From Pontibacter burrus (GTDB lineage Bacteria > Bacteroidota > Bacteroidia > Cytophagales > Hymenobacteraceae), in assembly GCF_010686685.1 (NCBI RefSeq), contig NZ_JAAGWD010000006.1:248001-312000 (forward strand): DNA of 64,000 nt. Direction: 5' to 3'. This document shows, in pieces, positions 8,475 to 17,029 of this stretch. The first letter of the stretch is position 1; each line of letters starts with the position of its first letter. The notes beneath the pieces are model-generated. The model worked only from the letters and a program-made list of their open reading frames with translations. It searched no databases and was not told where the DNA came from. The position numbers were made by a program, and so were the translations under genes.

Positions 8475-9083
8475 TTATTCCTTATTCCACATAACGGACT
8501 TGTGTATATTCTGTGCAAGGCTATCAGCCGAAGCATATTGTATACACGTGGTTATGTCACTTTTTTTTTCTTTATTAAGCACCATTCCACCCCTTCCTAA
8601 CTCGATTTCGCCCCCTTTATCTATCCATTCTTCAACAGATTTTGAAACTCTCCAAGTTTTATTCACCTTCAATGTGCTTTTGTCGAAGAGTCTATAAATC
8701 TTATTAGCCCAATCTTTGTGTTTCTTTCTTAACTCTTCATTCTTAATCCAGCCTGATTTATAAAATATGCGACCAGGTGCCATAAGATTGTTAGAGACTG
8801 TAATGTTGTCAATTTCAATGATTGGGTCGTATAAATAGTCAAAGAGATATTTGCCTTCTATTTCACCCCTTCCTTTTACTGAACACCTTGGCTCTTTGAA
8901 ATCATTTCTCAACCAAAGTACCAATCTATCAAATTCGCCAAGTTCTTCTATACTTCTAATTGGTACTGGTAATTCTGTATCGAAGAAATAACCCTTAAAT
9001 ACTTCAGCTTCTTGCGAGGCAATTATAGATAATACCTTTTCCTGAATGTCTTTTTTACTGAAGAAGAAATTTAGTTGGCTCAT
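8475..9083 (-). CDS. Hypothetical soluble protein, first gene of the orphan block
   Basis: A 202-residue protein without signal or membrane segment. It has mixed alpha/beta features, aromatic-rich stretches (KYLFDYLYDPIIEIDN; IFYKSGWIKNEE), and WANKIYRLFDKSTLKVNKTWR near residue 125. Not recognised. Its last ~27 codons overlap the 69-base palindrome at 8489-8557, as gene ends often overlap attC in integron cassettes. It could be an immunity or defence protein by context, but nothing in the sequence proves this. Confidence 0.55.
   Translation of the reverse strand: MSQLNFFFSKKDIQEKVLSIIASQEAEVFKGYFFDTELPVPIRSIEELGEFDRLVLWLRNDFKEPRCSVKGRGEIEGKYLFDYLYDPIIEIDNITVSNNLMAPGRIFYKSGWIKNEELRKKHKDWANKIYRLFDKSTLKVNKTWRVSKSVEEWIDKGGEIELGRGGMVLNKEKKSDITTCIQYASADSLAQNIHKSVMWNKE
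8489..8557. repeat. attC-like palindrome A (best of the set)
   Basis: Nested inverted repeats: ACATAAC (8489-8495)/GTTATGT (8551-8557), GTGTATA (8502-8508)/TATACAC (8541-8547), and central GGCT (8519-8522)/AGCC (8526-8529). Spacers between outer and inner boxes are 6 and 3 bases, so one side bulges, as in attC. On the minus strand the core reads GCTTCGGCTG, 16 bases after the left TAAC box, as in element C. Confidence 0.55.
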
Positions 9084-9252
9084 TTAATAAATTATAATGC
9101 GACATAACTATAGTATAAACCACAAAATACGCTTATCTGCACTATATGCGGAGTTATATACTATCATAGTATTTACAAAGCCACTATAGCATAACACTAA
9201 TATAATAAAAAAGAGAGGAATTAGAAGGAGGAACAAGACAGGCATAAAAACA

Positions 9253-9285
9253 ACAAAGGTGATATCCGTCTGATATCACCTTTGT
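9253..9285 (-). terminator. 14-pair hairpin, second terminator of the helicase gene
   Basis: Perfect stem 9253-9266 / 9272-9285 with a 5-base loop. On the minus strand it is followed by TGTTTTTATG. Confidence 0.65.
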
Positions 9286-9415
9286 CATATCTAACTGCGT
9301 AAACAGTTAGTTAATCTTCCAACCTTTTTATGATACTCCTTTTACGCCGGGGTTTGCAGTTAGGTTATAGTTTGCGGAAAATAATCTGAATCTTTTTCGG
9401 GCAGGCTATAAAACA

Positions 9416-9444
9416 AATAAGCCGACGTTTCAAGTCGGCTTATT
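9416..9444 (-). terminator. Rho-independent terminator of the helicase gene
   Basis: Stem AATAAGCCGAC (9416-9426) / GTCGGCTTATT (9434-9444). On the minus strand it is followed by TGTTTT, about 80 bases after the helicase stop. Confidence 0.8.
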
Positions 9445-9525
9445 CTAAACAGTTAATGAAGTTTTTTAAGCTTCTAAAGCTGTATGGGTATATATACGCC
9501 CGTTATAGGCGAAGGTTACTATAGT

Positions 9526-11352
9526 TTAGAATCTTTTTCTGCGGAAGCCACGGTTCTCACCTCCACGGTCGCGGTCGCCACCGAAACGGCTGCCACGGTC
9601 GCCGCCTCTATCGCGGTCGCCAAAGCTTCTTCTTTCGCCACCACGGTCACGGTCTCTGTCGCCGCCACGTGGGCCACCAAAACGGCTGCCACCACGATCT
9701 CCGCCCCTGTCGCGATCGCCACCACCGAAGCGGCTTCTGCCTCCGCGGTCTTCACCTTCTTTAGTGCCTTTCTTATCAGACTTCTCTACTACAACCATGC
9801 GGCCATCCACCTCAATACGGCCTACTTTCTCAAGTATGTTGGCTGTATATTCAGAAGGGACTTCCACAAAGCTGAACTTATCATACAGGTCGATATCACC
9901 AACTTTAGAGGCTGGAATATCTGCATTAGCTGCCAGTAGGTCGATCAGATCTTTCGGATGTACGCGGTCTTTCTTACCGATCGTAATAAACAGGCGGTCG
10001 AAACCTTCCTTCGAGAAACCAAGTCCCTTTTCAGCTTCTTTACCAGCTTCTTTAACTTTAGCTTCTTTCAGAGTCATTTTAAGCAACGCTGCAGCTACTT
10101 CCAGCGAAGTATAATCTTCGTTTACAAGTCTCTCAATCAGCGTAATCTGCTTAGTCAGGTTTCCTTTTTCCAGTACTTCGCGCACTTTTTCAAGGAACAT
10201 GTTAGAGCGGCGCTCGTTCACGTCCTCATAAGTTGGCACCTGCTGAAGTTGGATGTTGGCTTTTGTATAGCGCATAATATCCTTCAGCTTGTACATATCA
10301 GAACGGCCTGATACAAACGAGAAGGCTTTACCGGACTTGCCTGCACGACCAGTACGGCCAATACGGTGTACGTAAGCTTCTTCGTCCTGCGGCAGATCGT
10401 AGTTAAATACGGCCTCTACGTTCTCCACGTCCAGGCCACGTGCTGCTACGTCAGTAGCTACCAATATCTCAAGCTGTGCATTACGGAACTTGCCCATCAC
10501 ATTAGAGCGCTGGTTCTGGTTAAGGTCACCGTGCAGGGCATCGGCTAAATAACCACGGCTTTGCAGGCTCGTTACCAGCTCGTCTACCATGCGCTTGGTA
10601 TTACAGAAAATCACTACTGATTTCATGTTAAACATATCCAGCACACGCGAAAGCACTTCCTGCTTCATGCTGTTACGCACCTCAAAGTATACCTGGTCAA
10701 TGTTGGTAACGGTTAGCTCCTTATGAACCACTTTAACGATTACCGGATCGTTCTGGTAACGCTTGGTAAGGTCCATGATAGGCTTAGACATAGTTGCCGA
10801 GAAGAAGATCGTCTGGCGTTCTTCCGGCATTTTGCTAAGTACAAACTCGATGTCATCACGGAAACCCATGTCCAGCATCTCATCTGCTTCATCCAGAATA
10901 ATCTTCTTAATCTTGTCAAGCTTCAAAGTACCGCGCTCTACGTGGTCCATTACACGGCCCGGTGTACCGATCACGATCTGTACGCCCTGCTTTAACGCAC
11001 GCAGCTGGCGGTCGTAAGCCTGGCCGCCATATATGGGCACAAGACTAAGGTTAGGCTTATACTTTATTAACTTCTGGATCTCACCAGCTACCTGAATAGC
11101 CAGTTCGCGGGTTGGGCAAAGAATCAACGCCTGCACACTGCGGTCGTTTTCATCAAGGCTTTCAATTGTTGGTATACCGAAAGCTGCGGTTTTACCTGTA
11201 CCTGTCTGCGCCTGACCAATAATGTCGCGGCCTTCTAAAATTACAGGAATTGCTTCGGTTTGGATTGGAGAGGCTTCTTCGAAGCCCATGTCTGCAATAG
11301 CTTTTTGTACTTCCGGCGAAAGCGGAAGCTCGTCAAATCTGATTTTGTTCAT
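9526..11352 (-). CDS. DEAD-box RNA helicase, DeaD/CsdA-like, with RGG-rich tail
   Basis: A 608-residue ATP-dependent RNA helicase. Q motif around residues 24-36; Walker A AQTGTGKT (Lys54); PTRELA near 80; DEAD at 154-157; SAT near 184; and HRIGRTGRAGK near 335 complete the two RecA folds. A DbpA-type RNA-binding domain follows (about 465-535: RLFITIGKKD...VEVPSEY), then a ~75-residue tail rich in Gly, Arg and Asp (GGDRDRGG repeats). Such proteins remodel RNA in ribosome assembly and at low temperature. The promoter at 11505-11536 implies a leader of about 145 bases, as in cold-shock helicase mRNAs. Paralogue at 39682. Confidence 0.93.
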   Translation of the reverse strand: MNKIRFDELPLSPEVQKAIADMGFEEASPIQTEAIPVILEGRDIIGQAQTGTGKTAAFGIPTIESLDENDRSVQALILCPTRELAIQVAGEIQKLIKYKPNLSLVPIYGGQAYDRQLRALKQGVQIVIGTPGRVMDHVERGTLKLDKIKKIILDEADEMLDMGFRDDIEFVLSKMPEERQTIFFSATMSKPIMDLTKRYQNDPVIVKVVHKELTVTNIDQVYFEVRNSMKQEVLSRVLDMFNMKSVVIFCNTKRMVDELVTSLQSRGYLADALHGDLNQNQRSNVMGKFRNAQLEILVATDVAARGLDVENVEAVFNYDLPQDEEAYVHRIGRTGRAGKSGKAFSFVSGRSDMYKLKDIMRYTKANIQLQQVPTYEDVNERRSNMFLEKVREVLEKGNLTKQITLIERLVNEDYTSLEVAAALLKMTLKEAKVKEAGKEAEKGLGFSKEGFDRLFITIGKKDRVHPKDLIDLLAANADIPASKVGDIDLYDKFSFVEVPSEYTANILEKVGRIEVDGRMVVVEKSDKKGTKEGEDRGGRSRFGGGDRDRGGDRGGSRFGGPRGGDRDRDRGGERRSFGDRDRGGDRGSRFGGDRDRGGENRGFRRKRF

Positions 11353-11999
11353 CTTTTAGTTTACTGATTTTATCCTTTTCTGGATGCAGCCCGGAATTTA
11401 CTAATCCCTATACGCGTCGAAAACTAAAATAAACCAGGTGAGCCTAACCAAATATAGAAGCCGTGCCAGTTAAACAGTAAATCAGACTGATTCCAAAACG
11501 GCTGCAAAGGTACGAGTAATTAACCGTAAATACTAATAGCCTGAAAACATGCACTTAGCAACTAAACTATAGTTTATATCAACATATAGATATTATACTA
11601 TACTTGATGGTGTAACATGAAATAAACACTATCAGTATACATATAAACATTTAACTATTTTTTATACCTTTTTAAACAATACTACGACAACCTTTTAATC
11701 CTGTACCCGTTATTAGGGTCAATTCACCCAAAAACAGGGTCTGTTTACCAGTAATTTAACTATAACATTAAAATTTTTAAACGCTTGCCCGTAGTATACA
11801 AAACTTAAGAGATCCAAAACTATAAATCGCCCTTATGTAGAACAGAAATACTTACTCCGCTCTATATAGAATTTACCACCGCTACCAGTACCTACCGCCT
11901 TATTGAACAGAAGCTAATGAGTTTATTACGGCTTTACAGCCGCTACACTTATTAAGAAAATCATTAACTAAACCTTAAACCCTTTAGTCCCTCAATTTT
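11353..11999. other. 647-base AT-rich divergent intergenic region
   Basis: No gene recognised. The helicase leader occupies the left part and its promoter lies at 11505-11536. The rest (11540-11999) is AT-rich with scattered CTATA words and presumably holds the promoter of the unknown gene at 12000. Confidence 0.6.
11505..11536 (-). promoter_or_regulatory. Bacteroidota-type promoter of the DEAD-box helicase
   Basis: On the minus strand: TTAG, 20 bases, TACCTTTG. The -7 box is a perfect TAnnTTTG and the -33 box matches TTTG at 3 of 4. Confidence 0.6.
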
Positions 12000-12539
12000 A
12001 TGTTACATTTTACAAAAATTTCAACTCAAGGCAGAGATTTTAACCTGATTGCTTCTGGTGCACTGGCATTCAAAATCCACAACAAAATCCTAAAAGACGA
12101 GTCTTTTACAACCAGCACCTCCGTTAACCGCAACATGCTGGTTGGCAGCGTACCGGCCCGTAAAGCCACTTCTGACAAAAAAAGCGTATTCTTCGTAATC
12201 ATTTCTGACCTAGACAGAATCGATACTGAGTCGCTGTGCCAAATGATTAAAGCAGAGCGTGCTAAAGGCAGCTATGCTGTTTGCCAGGTAATACCAATGT
12301 ATTACAACGAACTTTCTTTTAAAGCCCTTAAGATGTTACGCCAGAACTTTGACGAAGTGCTGGAGCTGAGCAAGCTGAACCTGGGTGGCGGCAAAGTGCT
12401 GATGAGCATGGAGCAGCAGCATTGCCTGATGACAGATTACGTTCTATCTATGGCCCGCATTATGTTCCATGTATGTGCCAGCAGCGCCATACCTGCAAAA
12501 ACGGTAGAAGAACGTATAGAAGAACCTGTATTTGCATAG
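12000..12539 (+). CDS. Conserved-looking protein of unknown function
   Basis: A 179-residue soluble protein, no signal or membrane segment, not recognised. It has an N-terminal stretch HFTKISTQGRDFNLIASG, an acidic centre (FVIISDLDRIDTESLCQMIK near 67-86), and a C-terminal helical part with LGGGKVLMSMEQQHCLMTD. Base composition and gene strength look native. It is followed by a strong terminator, so probably monocistronic, and stands upstream of the AddA-like gene. No function can be assigned. Confidence 0.6.
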   Translation: MLHFTKISTQGRDFNLIASGALAFKIHNKILKDESFTTSTSVNRNMLVGSVPARKATSDKKSVFFVIISDLDRIDTESLCQMIKAERAKGSYAVCQVIPMYYNELSFKALKMLRQNFDEVLELSKLNLGGGKVLMSMEQQHCLMTDYVLSMARIMFHVCASSAIPAKTVEERIEEPVFA

Positions 12540-12563
12540 ACATTTACTTTAACCAAAAATATA

Positions 12564-12600
12564 AACAGGCTACCTGCTGCTCGGGTAGCCTGTTTTGTTT
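12564..12600 (+). terminator. Rho-independent terminator
   Basis: Perfect 11-pair stem AACAGGCTACC (12564-12574) / GGTAGCCTGTT (12584-12594), then TTGTTTTAT. Confidence 0.9.
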
Positions 12601-12711
12601 TATACCTTTTAGTTTCAGCAGGATAACTCATTAAGCAATTTACAAGCTTGCAAACACTGGCATACAGACCGGCAAATGTGTAACTTTAAAGCTGGCTATA
12701 TTCCTTACCTG

Positions 12712-15700
12712 ATGGCATCTGTCTTTAAAATATACTCTTCTTCTGCTGGCTCGGGCAAAACCTATGCGCTTACCAAAGAATACCTGAAACTGGCGCTGCA
12801 CTCCCCTAACCCGGACTACTATAGAAGCATACTGGCCATTACCTTTACCAACGATGCCGCTGCCGAAATGAAGGAGCGTATTTTAGGTGCTTTGCGAGGT
12901 TTTAACGACGACACTATAGCTGAGAAGGCAAAAGCTAAAAGTGAAAATCTGCTGGAAGAGATAACTGCGGAACTACAGCAGGACTACCCTGACCCAACGC
13001 TGGATAAGGAAGAAGTAAGAAGAAGGGCTGCTTTGGTTTTCCGTCAGGTACTGTACAACTATGCCGATTTCAGTGTAAGTACGATTGACAGTTTTGTAAA
13101 CAAGATCGTGCAGGCTTTTGCCCGCGAGCTGAACATCCCCCACAACTTCGAAGTAGACCTGGATTCGAACACCCTGCTGAATACAGCTGTATCGCTGCTG
13201 CTGGACAAGGTAAAGAATGAGAAAGGCGACTTGCTGACCGAAACGCTGGAGCAATTTATATTGGAAAAAGCCAGCGAAGGCCGCAGTTGGAGCAAACTAA
13301 CCGAAGAACTTGCTGATTTTGCCCGCAACTTGCTGAACGAACAGGTTTATGAAGCTATTACCGACCTGCAACAACTAACTTTAGAGGATTTCAGGGATGT
13401 ACAGCGCGAGCTCCGCGAAACAAAAAAGCAGATTGAAGAAGCTATAGTTGAACCTGCCAGCCAGGCCGTGGCACTTATAGAACAGGCTAATATTGATGCG
13501 GCTGATCTCTCCTATGGCAAGAATGGCATTTATGGGTACTTCTACCGCTGGCTTAAAACTATAGATTTAAACTATAGCAACAGCAACGCCCGCAAAACCG
13601 TGGAGAACGATAGCTGGTATAGTGCCTCTGCTAAAAAGAACAGCTTTACAGTTAATCAAATTGACAGCATCAAAAATCAGCTTTCGGAATATTACCTGGA
13701 ACTGGAAGACCGCAAAGAAAAGTATGCTGGCATCTATACCTTACTCAATGCTATTGTTCCGCATCTGTACAAACTATCGGTGCTGAACGAGCTGGAGAAA
13801 TGCCTGCAGGAGATCAAACGTGATAAGAACACGGTTCATATCTCGGAGTTCAATAAGCGCATCGTCGATATTGTGCTCAAGGAGCCGGTGCCGTTTATTT
13901 ATGAGCGACTGGGTGAAAAGTATAACCACATCCTTATCGATGAGTTTCAGGATACCTCGGTGCTGCAATGGAACAACCTGCTGCCACTAGTAGAAAATGC
14001 GCTGGCTTCGGGGCATTTTAGCATGGTGGTAGGCGATGCGAAGCAGGCGATCTATAGATGGCGCGGCGGTGAGATGGAGCAGATTTTGCATCTTTATAAA
14101 AAAGACACAGCCAAACTATACGAAAAGCGCCGCCATGGCAAACTTATAAAAGAACGCTACGAAACGCTGAACAACGAAGTGCTGCATCCGGCCAACCTGA
14201 AAAAGAACTATAGAAGCCGCGCCGAGATCATTAACTTCAATAACGACATCTTCACGTTTGCAAGTAAAGCCCACGGCAGCTTCGGCATGTTCACGTCTAT
14301 TTACGACGAAGATTTTACACAGGAGATCCCGGACCCGAACAACACCGGCGGGCACATACAGGTACTGTTTACCTACGAAGGCGACAGCAATACAAAGTAT
14401 AAGCTGGACACCTGCAGCCGCACCAACGAACTGTACCCAAAGTACACGCACGAGCAGGGAATAAGCTACGACGAAAGCATGCTGAATCTGGTGCAGCACC
14501 TGGTAGAGAATGCTTTAGCCGATGGTTACCAACTCCGCGACATGGCAATCCTTTGCCGCACTAATCAGAACAGCAAGCGCATCGCTAACTTCCTGAAAGA
14601 GCTCCGTTACGACATCATCTCCCAGGATTCGCTGTCACTACAGTTTGCCGAAGTGGTGAATCTGGTAATTGCGCTGTTCCGTGTATTCAACCGACCGAAT
14701 GATGCGCTGGCGAAATCCGAAGCGCTGTACCTGATACACCTGGTGGCGCTGGAGAAAGTGCCGGATGTGAAAGTAACGCAGCAGATTGCTGAAATAGCTA
14801 ACAATACAGATGCAACTGTATTCTATAGTTACATTCGCGAGCTTGGCTTTGATTTGGATGAGAAGACGACTGGTAACTTATCAATTTATGAACTGACCGA
14901 GCGCCTGATACGCATCTTTAACTTGCTGGGCCATAACAACGAGTGTGAGTACATTTTCCGCTTCCTGGATTTGGTGCTGGAGTATAGTTTGAAGTACAGC
15001 AACAACCTGAACAACTTCCTGGCTTACTGGGATGTGCAGAAGGAAAAGCTGAGCATCAACACGCCTAAAAACCGAAATGCCATCACCATTACCAGTATTC
15101 ACAAATCCAAAGGCCTGGCCTATCCTATCGTCATCATTCCGTATGCCGACTGGAGCACCGAGCCTAAGCGTGGTTCGTTGCTGTGGAGTCAGCTGCCTGA
15201 AGAAGTTACTTATACCGGGAAGCTGAGAAGCGTGGCTGTAAATGTGGGTTCTAAACTGGAGAGTACCGTGCTGGGTGAGCAATACAAAACTGAGATAGAG
15301 AAGACCTTTATCGAAAACCTGAACATGCTCTACGTGGCCCTCACCCGCCCTATCGACAGGCTATACCTGATTGGTAACGCTAAAGACCTGCTGATAGAAG
15401 ATAAAATGCCGAAGCTGGATGGGCAGGTAAAGAATGTGAGCCATTTGCTGTACCAGTACCTGAGGGAAAAAGAACTATGGGAGCCGGGCAAATTCTGCTA
15501 TCAGCTAGCAAAAGGCAAAGCGGCCATAGCTACCAACTATAGTTCAGAAGAAGATACATTTGAGCTAAAGCACCTGGTAACGACCGACTGGGAACAGCGC
15601 CTGAAGATAAAACAGCACGCTAATAACGTTTTCGATTTTGCCACGCAGCAACGTCAGCGCCAAGTAAACCGCAAGCTGCATTATGCGTTGTCCCGTATCA

Positions 15701-16128
15701 CGTTTGCTCCAGAAGTAAACCAGGTACTGCGCCAGATGGGCTACGAAGGCATCATCAGCGAGCGCGACAAACCTGAACTGCAACGCCTGCTAACCGAAGT
15801 TGTTAATCACCCGAAAATAGCGCCTTATTTCTCAGAAAAAGTAGCGATAGAGCAGGAGAAAGAAGTGCTGGATGCCCGTGCTTACCTGTACAAACCAGAC
15901 CGTATTGTATTTGATGGCGAAGCGGTAACTATAATAGAGTTCAAGACTCCTCCACCAGAACCAGAACCAGAACCCGAACACCGCAACCGCCTGGATCACT
16001 ATGCTGTGCGTTTCCGGCAGTTAGGCTACAAAAAAGTAAGGTGCGTGCTTTATTATTTCGAGACGCAGGAAGTAAAGGAATGGCAATACGGCGATAAGCC
16101 AGCCGCTCAATTGGGGTTGGCATTTTGA
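12712..16128 (+). CDS. AddA/RecB-like UvrD helicase with C-terminal nuclease domain
   Basis: A large superfamily-1 helicase-nuclease for double-strand break processing, about 1138 residues. The start at 12712 (MASVFKIYSSSAGSGKT) is preferred over 12676 because a -7-like TAACTTTA at 12681-12688 lies between. Walker A AGSGKT (Lys16), TFTNDAAAEMKER (motif Ia), DEFQDTS with Asp410-Glu411 (motif II), VVGDAKQAIYRWRGGE near 440 (motif III), TSIHKSKGLAYP near 795, and LYVALTRP near 872 (motif VI). The C-terminus has a PD-(D/E)XK pattern: Asp1063, then Glu1076-Phe-Lys1078. Works with the AddB-like protein at 17030. Confidence 0.88.
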   Translation: MASVFKIYSSSAGSGKTYALTKEYLKLALHSPNPDYYRSILAITFTNDAAAEMKERILGALRGFNDDTIAEKAKAKSENLLEEITAELQQDYPDPTLDKEEVRRRAALVFRQVLYNYADFSVSTIDSFVNKIVQAFARELNIPHNFEVDLDSNTLLNTAVSLLLDKVKNEKGDLLTETLEQFILEKASEGRSWSKLTEELADFARNLLNEQVYEAITDLQQLTLEDFRDVQRELRETKKQIEEAIVEPASQAVALIEQANIDAADLSYGKNGIYGYFYRWLKTIDLNYSNSNARKTVENDSWYSASAKKNSFTVNQIDSIKNQLSEYYLELEDRKEKYAGIYTLLNAIVPHLYKLSVLNELEKCLQEIKRDKNTVHISEFNKRIVDIVLKEPVPFIYERLGEKYNHILIDEFQDTSVLQWNNLLPLVENALASGHFSMVVGDAKQAIYRWRGGEMEQILHLYKKDTAKLYEKRRHGKLIKERYETLNNEVLHPANLKKNYRSRAEIINFNNDIFTFASKAHGSFGMFTSIYDEDFTQEIPDPNNTGGHIQVLFTYEGDSNTKYKLDTCSRTNELYPKYTHEQGISYDESMLNLVQHLVENALADGYQLRDMAILCRTNQNSKRIANFLKELRYDIISQDSLSLQFAEVVNLVIALFRVFNRPNDALAKSEALYLIHLVALEKVPDVKVTQQIAEIANNTDATVFYSYIRELGFDLDEKTTGNLSIYELTERLIRIFNLLGHNNECEYIFRFLDLVLEYSLKYSNNLNNFLAYWDVQKEKLSINTPKNRNAITITSIHKSKGLAYPIVIIPYADWSTEPKRGSLLWSQLPEEVTYTGKLRSVAVNVGSKLESTVLGEQYKTEIEKTFIENLNMLYVALTRPIDRLYLIGNAKDLLIEDKMPKLDGQVKNVSHLLYQYLREKELWEPGKFCYQLAKGKAAIATNYSSEEDTFELKHLVTTDWEQRLKIKQHANNVFDFATQQRQRQVNRKLHYALSRITFAPEVNQVLRQMGYEGIISERDKPELQRLLTEVVNHPKIAPYFSEKVAIEQEKEVLDARAYLYKPDRIVFDGEAVTIIEFKTPPPEPEPEPEHRNRLDHYAVRFRQLGYKKVRCVLYYFETQEVKEWQYGDKPAAQLGLAF

Positions 16129-16252
16129 CCTCTCCCCAGCTCTCTCCTAAAAACAGGAGAAGGAGAATTAAAAGATTAACAAACTGAAAGTACAACTATA
16201 AAATATAGCACCAGTCCCCCTTCCTGTTTTTAGGAAGGGGTTAGGGGAAGGT
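16129..16252. repeat. Inverted pair of REP-like GC-rich palindromes
   Basis: Copy one at 16129-16168 reads CCTCTCCCCAGC..., with a CTCCT-AAAAAC-AGGAG stem. Copy two at 16212-16252 is the same family in reverse orientation (CCTTCCTG-TTTTT-AGGAAGG then GGTTAGGGG). They flank 43 bases of AT-rich DNA. Related copies lie at 26499-26533, 26583-26617, 35545-35579 and 35699-35731. Confidence 0.75.
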
Positions 16253-16258
16253 AAAATC

Positions 16259-16687
16259 ATGGAACAACGCATTACACTCATAACCTTAGGAGTAAAAAAC
16301 CTGCAGCGGTCAAAAGACTTCTACATTAATACCTTTGGCTGGAAGCCACAGGAAACGAGTAATGAGAGTATTCTTTTCTTTCAGTTGAACGGCATACAAC
16401 TGGCGCTTTTCCCGCAGGAATCGCTGGCAGATGATGCCGGCGTATCTGCAGATGGTAAAGGCTTCAGAGGCTTCTCACTGGCGCATAATGTCCGGTCAGA
16501 AAAAGAAGTCGATGAGTTGGTAGCAGCTCTGGAAGCCAAAGGTGTGCGTGTACTCAAGCAACCCGAAAAAGTATTCTGGGGCGGCTACAGCAGCTACATT
16601 GCCGATCCGGATGATAACCTATGGGAGATCGCCTACAACCCATTTATGCCGCTGGATGCAAGCGGAAATACAGAAAGCATACACTGA
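16259..16687 (+). CDS. VOC-family protein (glyoxalase/bleomycin-resistance fold)
   Basis: A 142-residue two-module beta-alpha-beta-beta-beta protein. It opens ITLITLGVKNLQRSKDFYIN, the usual VOC start, and closes SYIADPDDNLWEIAYNP, where the family's last metal-ligand Glu sits (Glu in LWEIA). VOC members include glyoxalase I, dioxygenases and resistance proteins; substrate unknown. Lies between the AddA- and AddB-like genes, just after a REP-like pair, which suggests a later insertion into that locus. Confidence 0.85.
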   Translation: MEQRITLITLGVKNLQRSKDFYINTFGWKPQETSNESILFFQLNGIQLALFPQESLADDAGVSADGKGFRGFSLAHNVRSEKEVDELVAALEAKGVRVLKQPEKVFWGGYSSYIADPDDNLWEIAYNPFMPLDASGNTESIH

Positions 16688-16695
16688 CCCATTAG

Positions 16696-16986
16696 ATGAA
16701 AGTAAAAAGAAGGCCTTTCGTTGTATTTGGGTTATACCTTTTAGTGCCTGTATTTATATTCTTTTGGTTTAACCTTCAGGTTAGCTACAAATACGAAGTT
16801 AAAGATGGTAGATGGTTTGTAGAAACTAATAAAAGCTTAACTAAAGAGCAGAAAGACATCCAATACAAATCAATTGACAAGCTTGAAAAGGACATTAACC
16901 GAAGTTCAATATTATTGCTCATACTTGCAGGAACCACTTTGTTCACAGCTACTTTCCTGATTTTTAAATCGGAGAAAACTGCTTAA
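16696..16986 (+). CDS. Small two-segment membrane protein, hypothetical
   Basis: A 96-residue protein with a membrane segment at about 9-27 (VVFGLYLLVPVFIFFWF), a charged middle of about 40 residues, and a second segment near 71-90 (ILLLILAGTTLFTATFLIF). Both ends would face the same side. AT-rich compared with the AddA and AddB genes; no family recognised. It begins 8 bases after the VOC gene and may be co-transcribed. Confidence 0.5.
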   Translation: MKVKRRPFVVFGLYLLVPVFIFFWFNLQVSYKYEVKDGRWFVETNKSLTKEQKDIQYKSIDKLEKDINRSSILLLILAGTTLFTATFLIFKSEKTA

Positions 16987-17022
16987 GCATTCACGCATTC
17001 AATTATTCAGTCATTCAAAATT
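16986..17022. repeat. ATTCA word repeat before the AddB-like gene
   Basis: A short intergenic run in which ATTCA or close variants recur about every 8 bases (CATTCACGCATTCAATTATTCAGTCATTC). Similar in style to the AT-word repeats at 4352, 35821 and 45029. Confidence 0.5.
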
Positions 17023-17029
17023 AAACCAA

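Larger units (their letters stand above)
9084..9525. other. Gap between orphan block and helicase gene
   Basis: No gene seen in this 442-base AT-rich stretch. It holds CTATAG copies at 9108 and 9183, a loosely attC-like ATAAC...GTTAT pair (9104-9157), and two strong minus-strand hairpins (listed separately) that end the helicase transcript. Confidence 0.6.

Noticed and set aside
9104-9157. A fifth attC-like element upstream of the first orphan gene
   Set aside because: Only the ATAAC/GTTAT ends and a 3-4 base inner pair fit, spacers are unequal, and the GCTTCGGCTG core is absent.
9484-9939. Ala/Thr-rich plus-strand frame and a second minus-strand frame (9519-9755) over the helicase C-terminus
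   Set aside because: Low-complexity readings of the Gly/Arg/Asp repeat DNA in the helicase tail.
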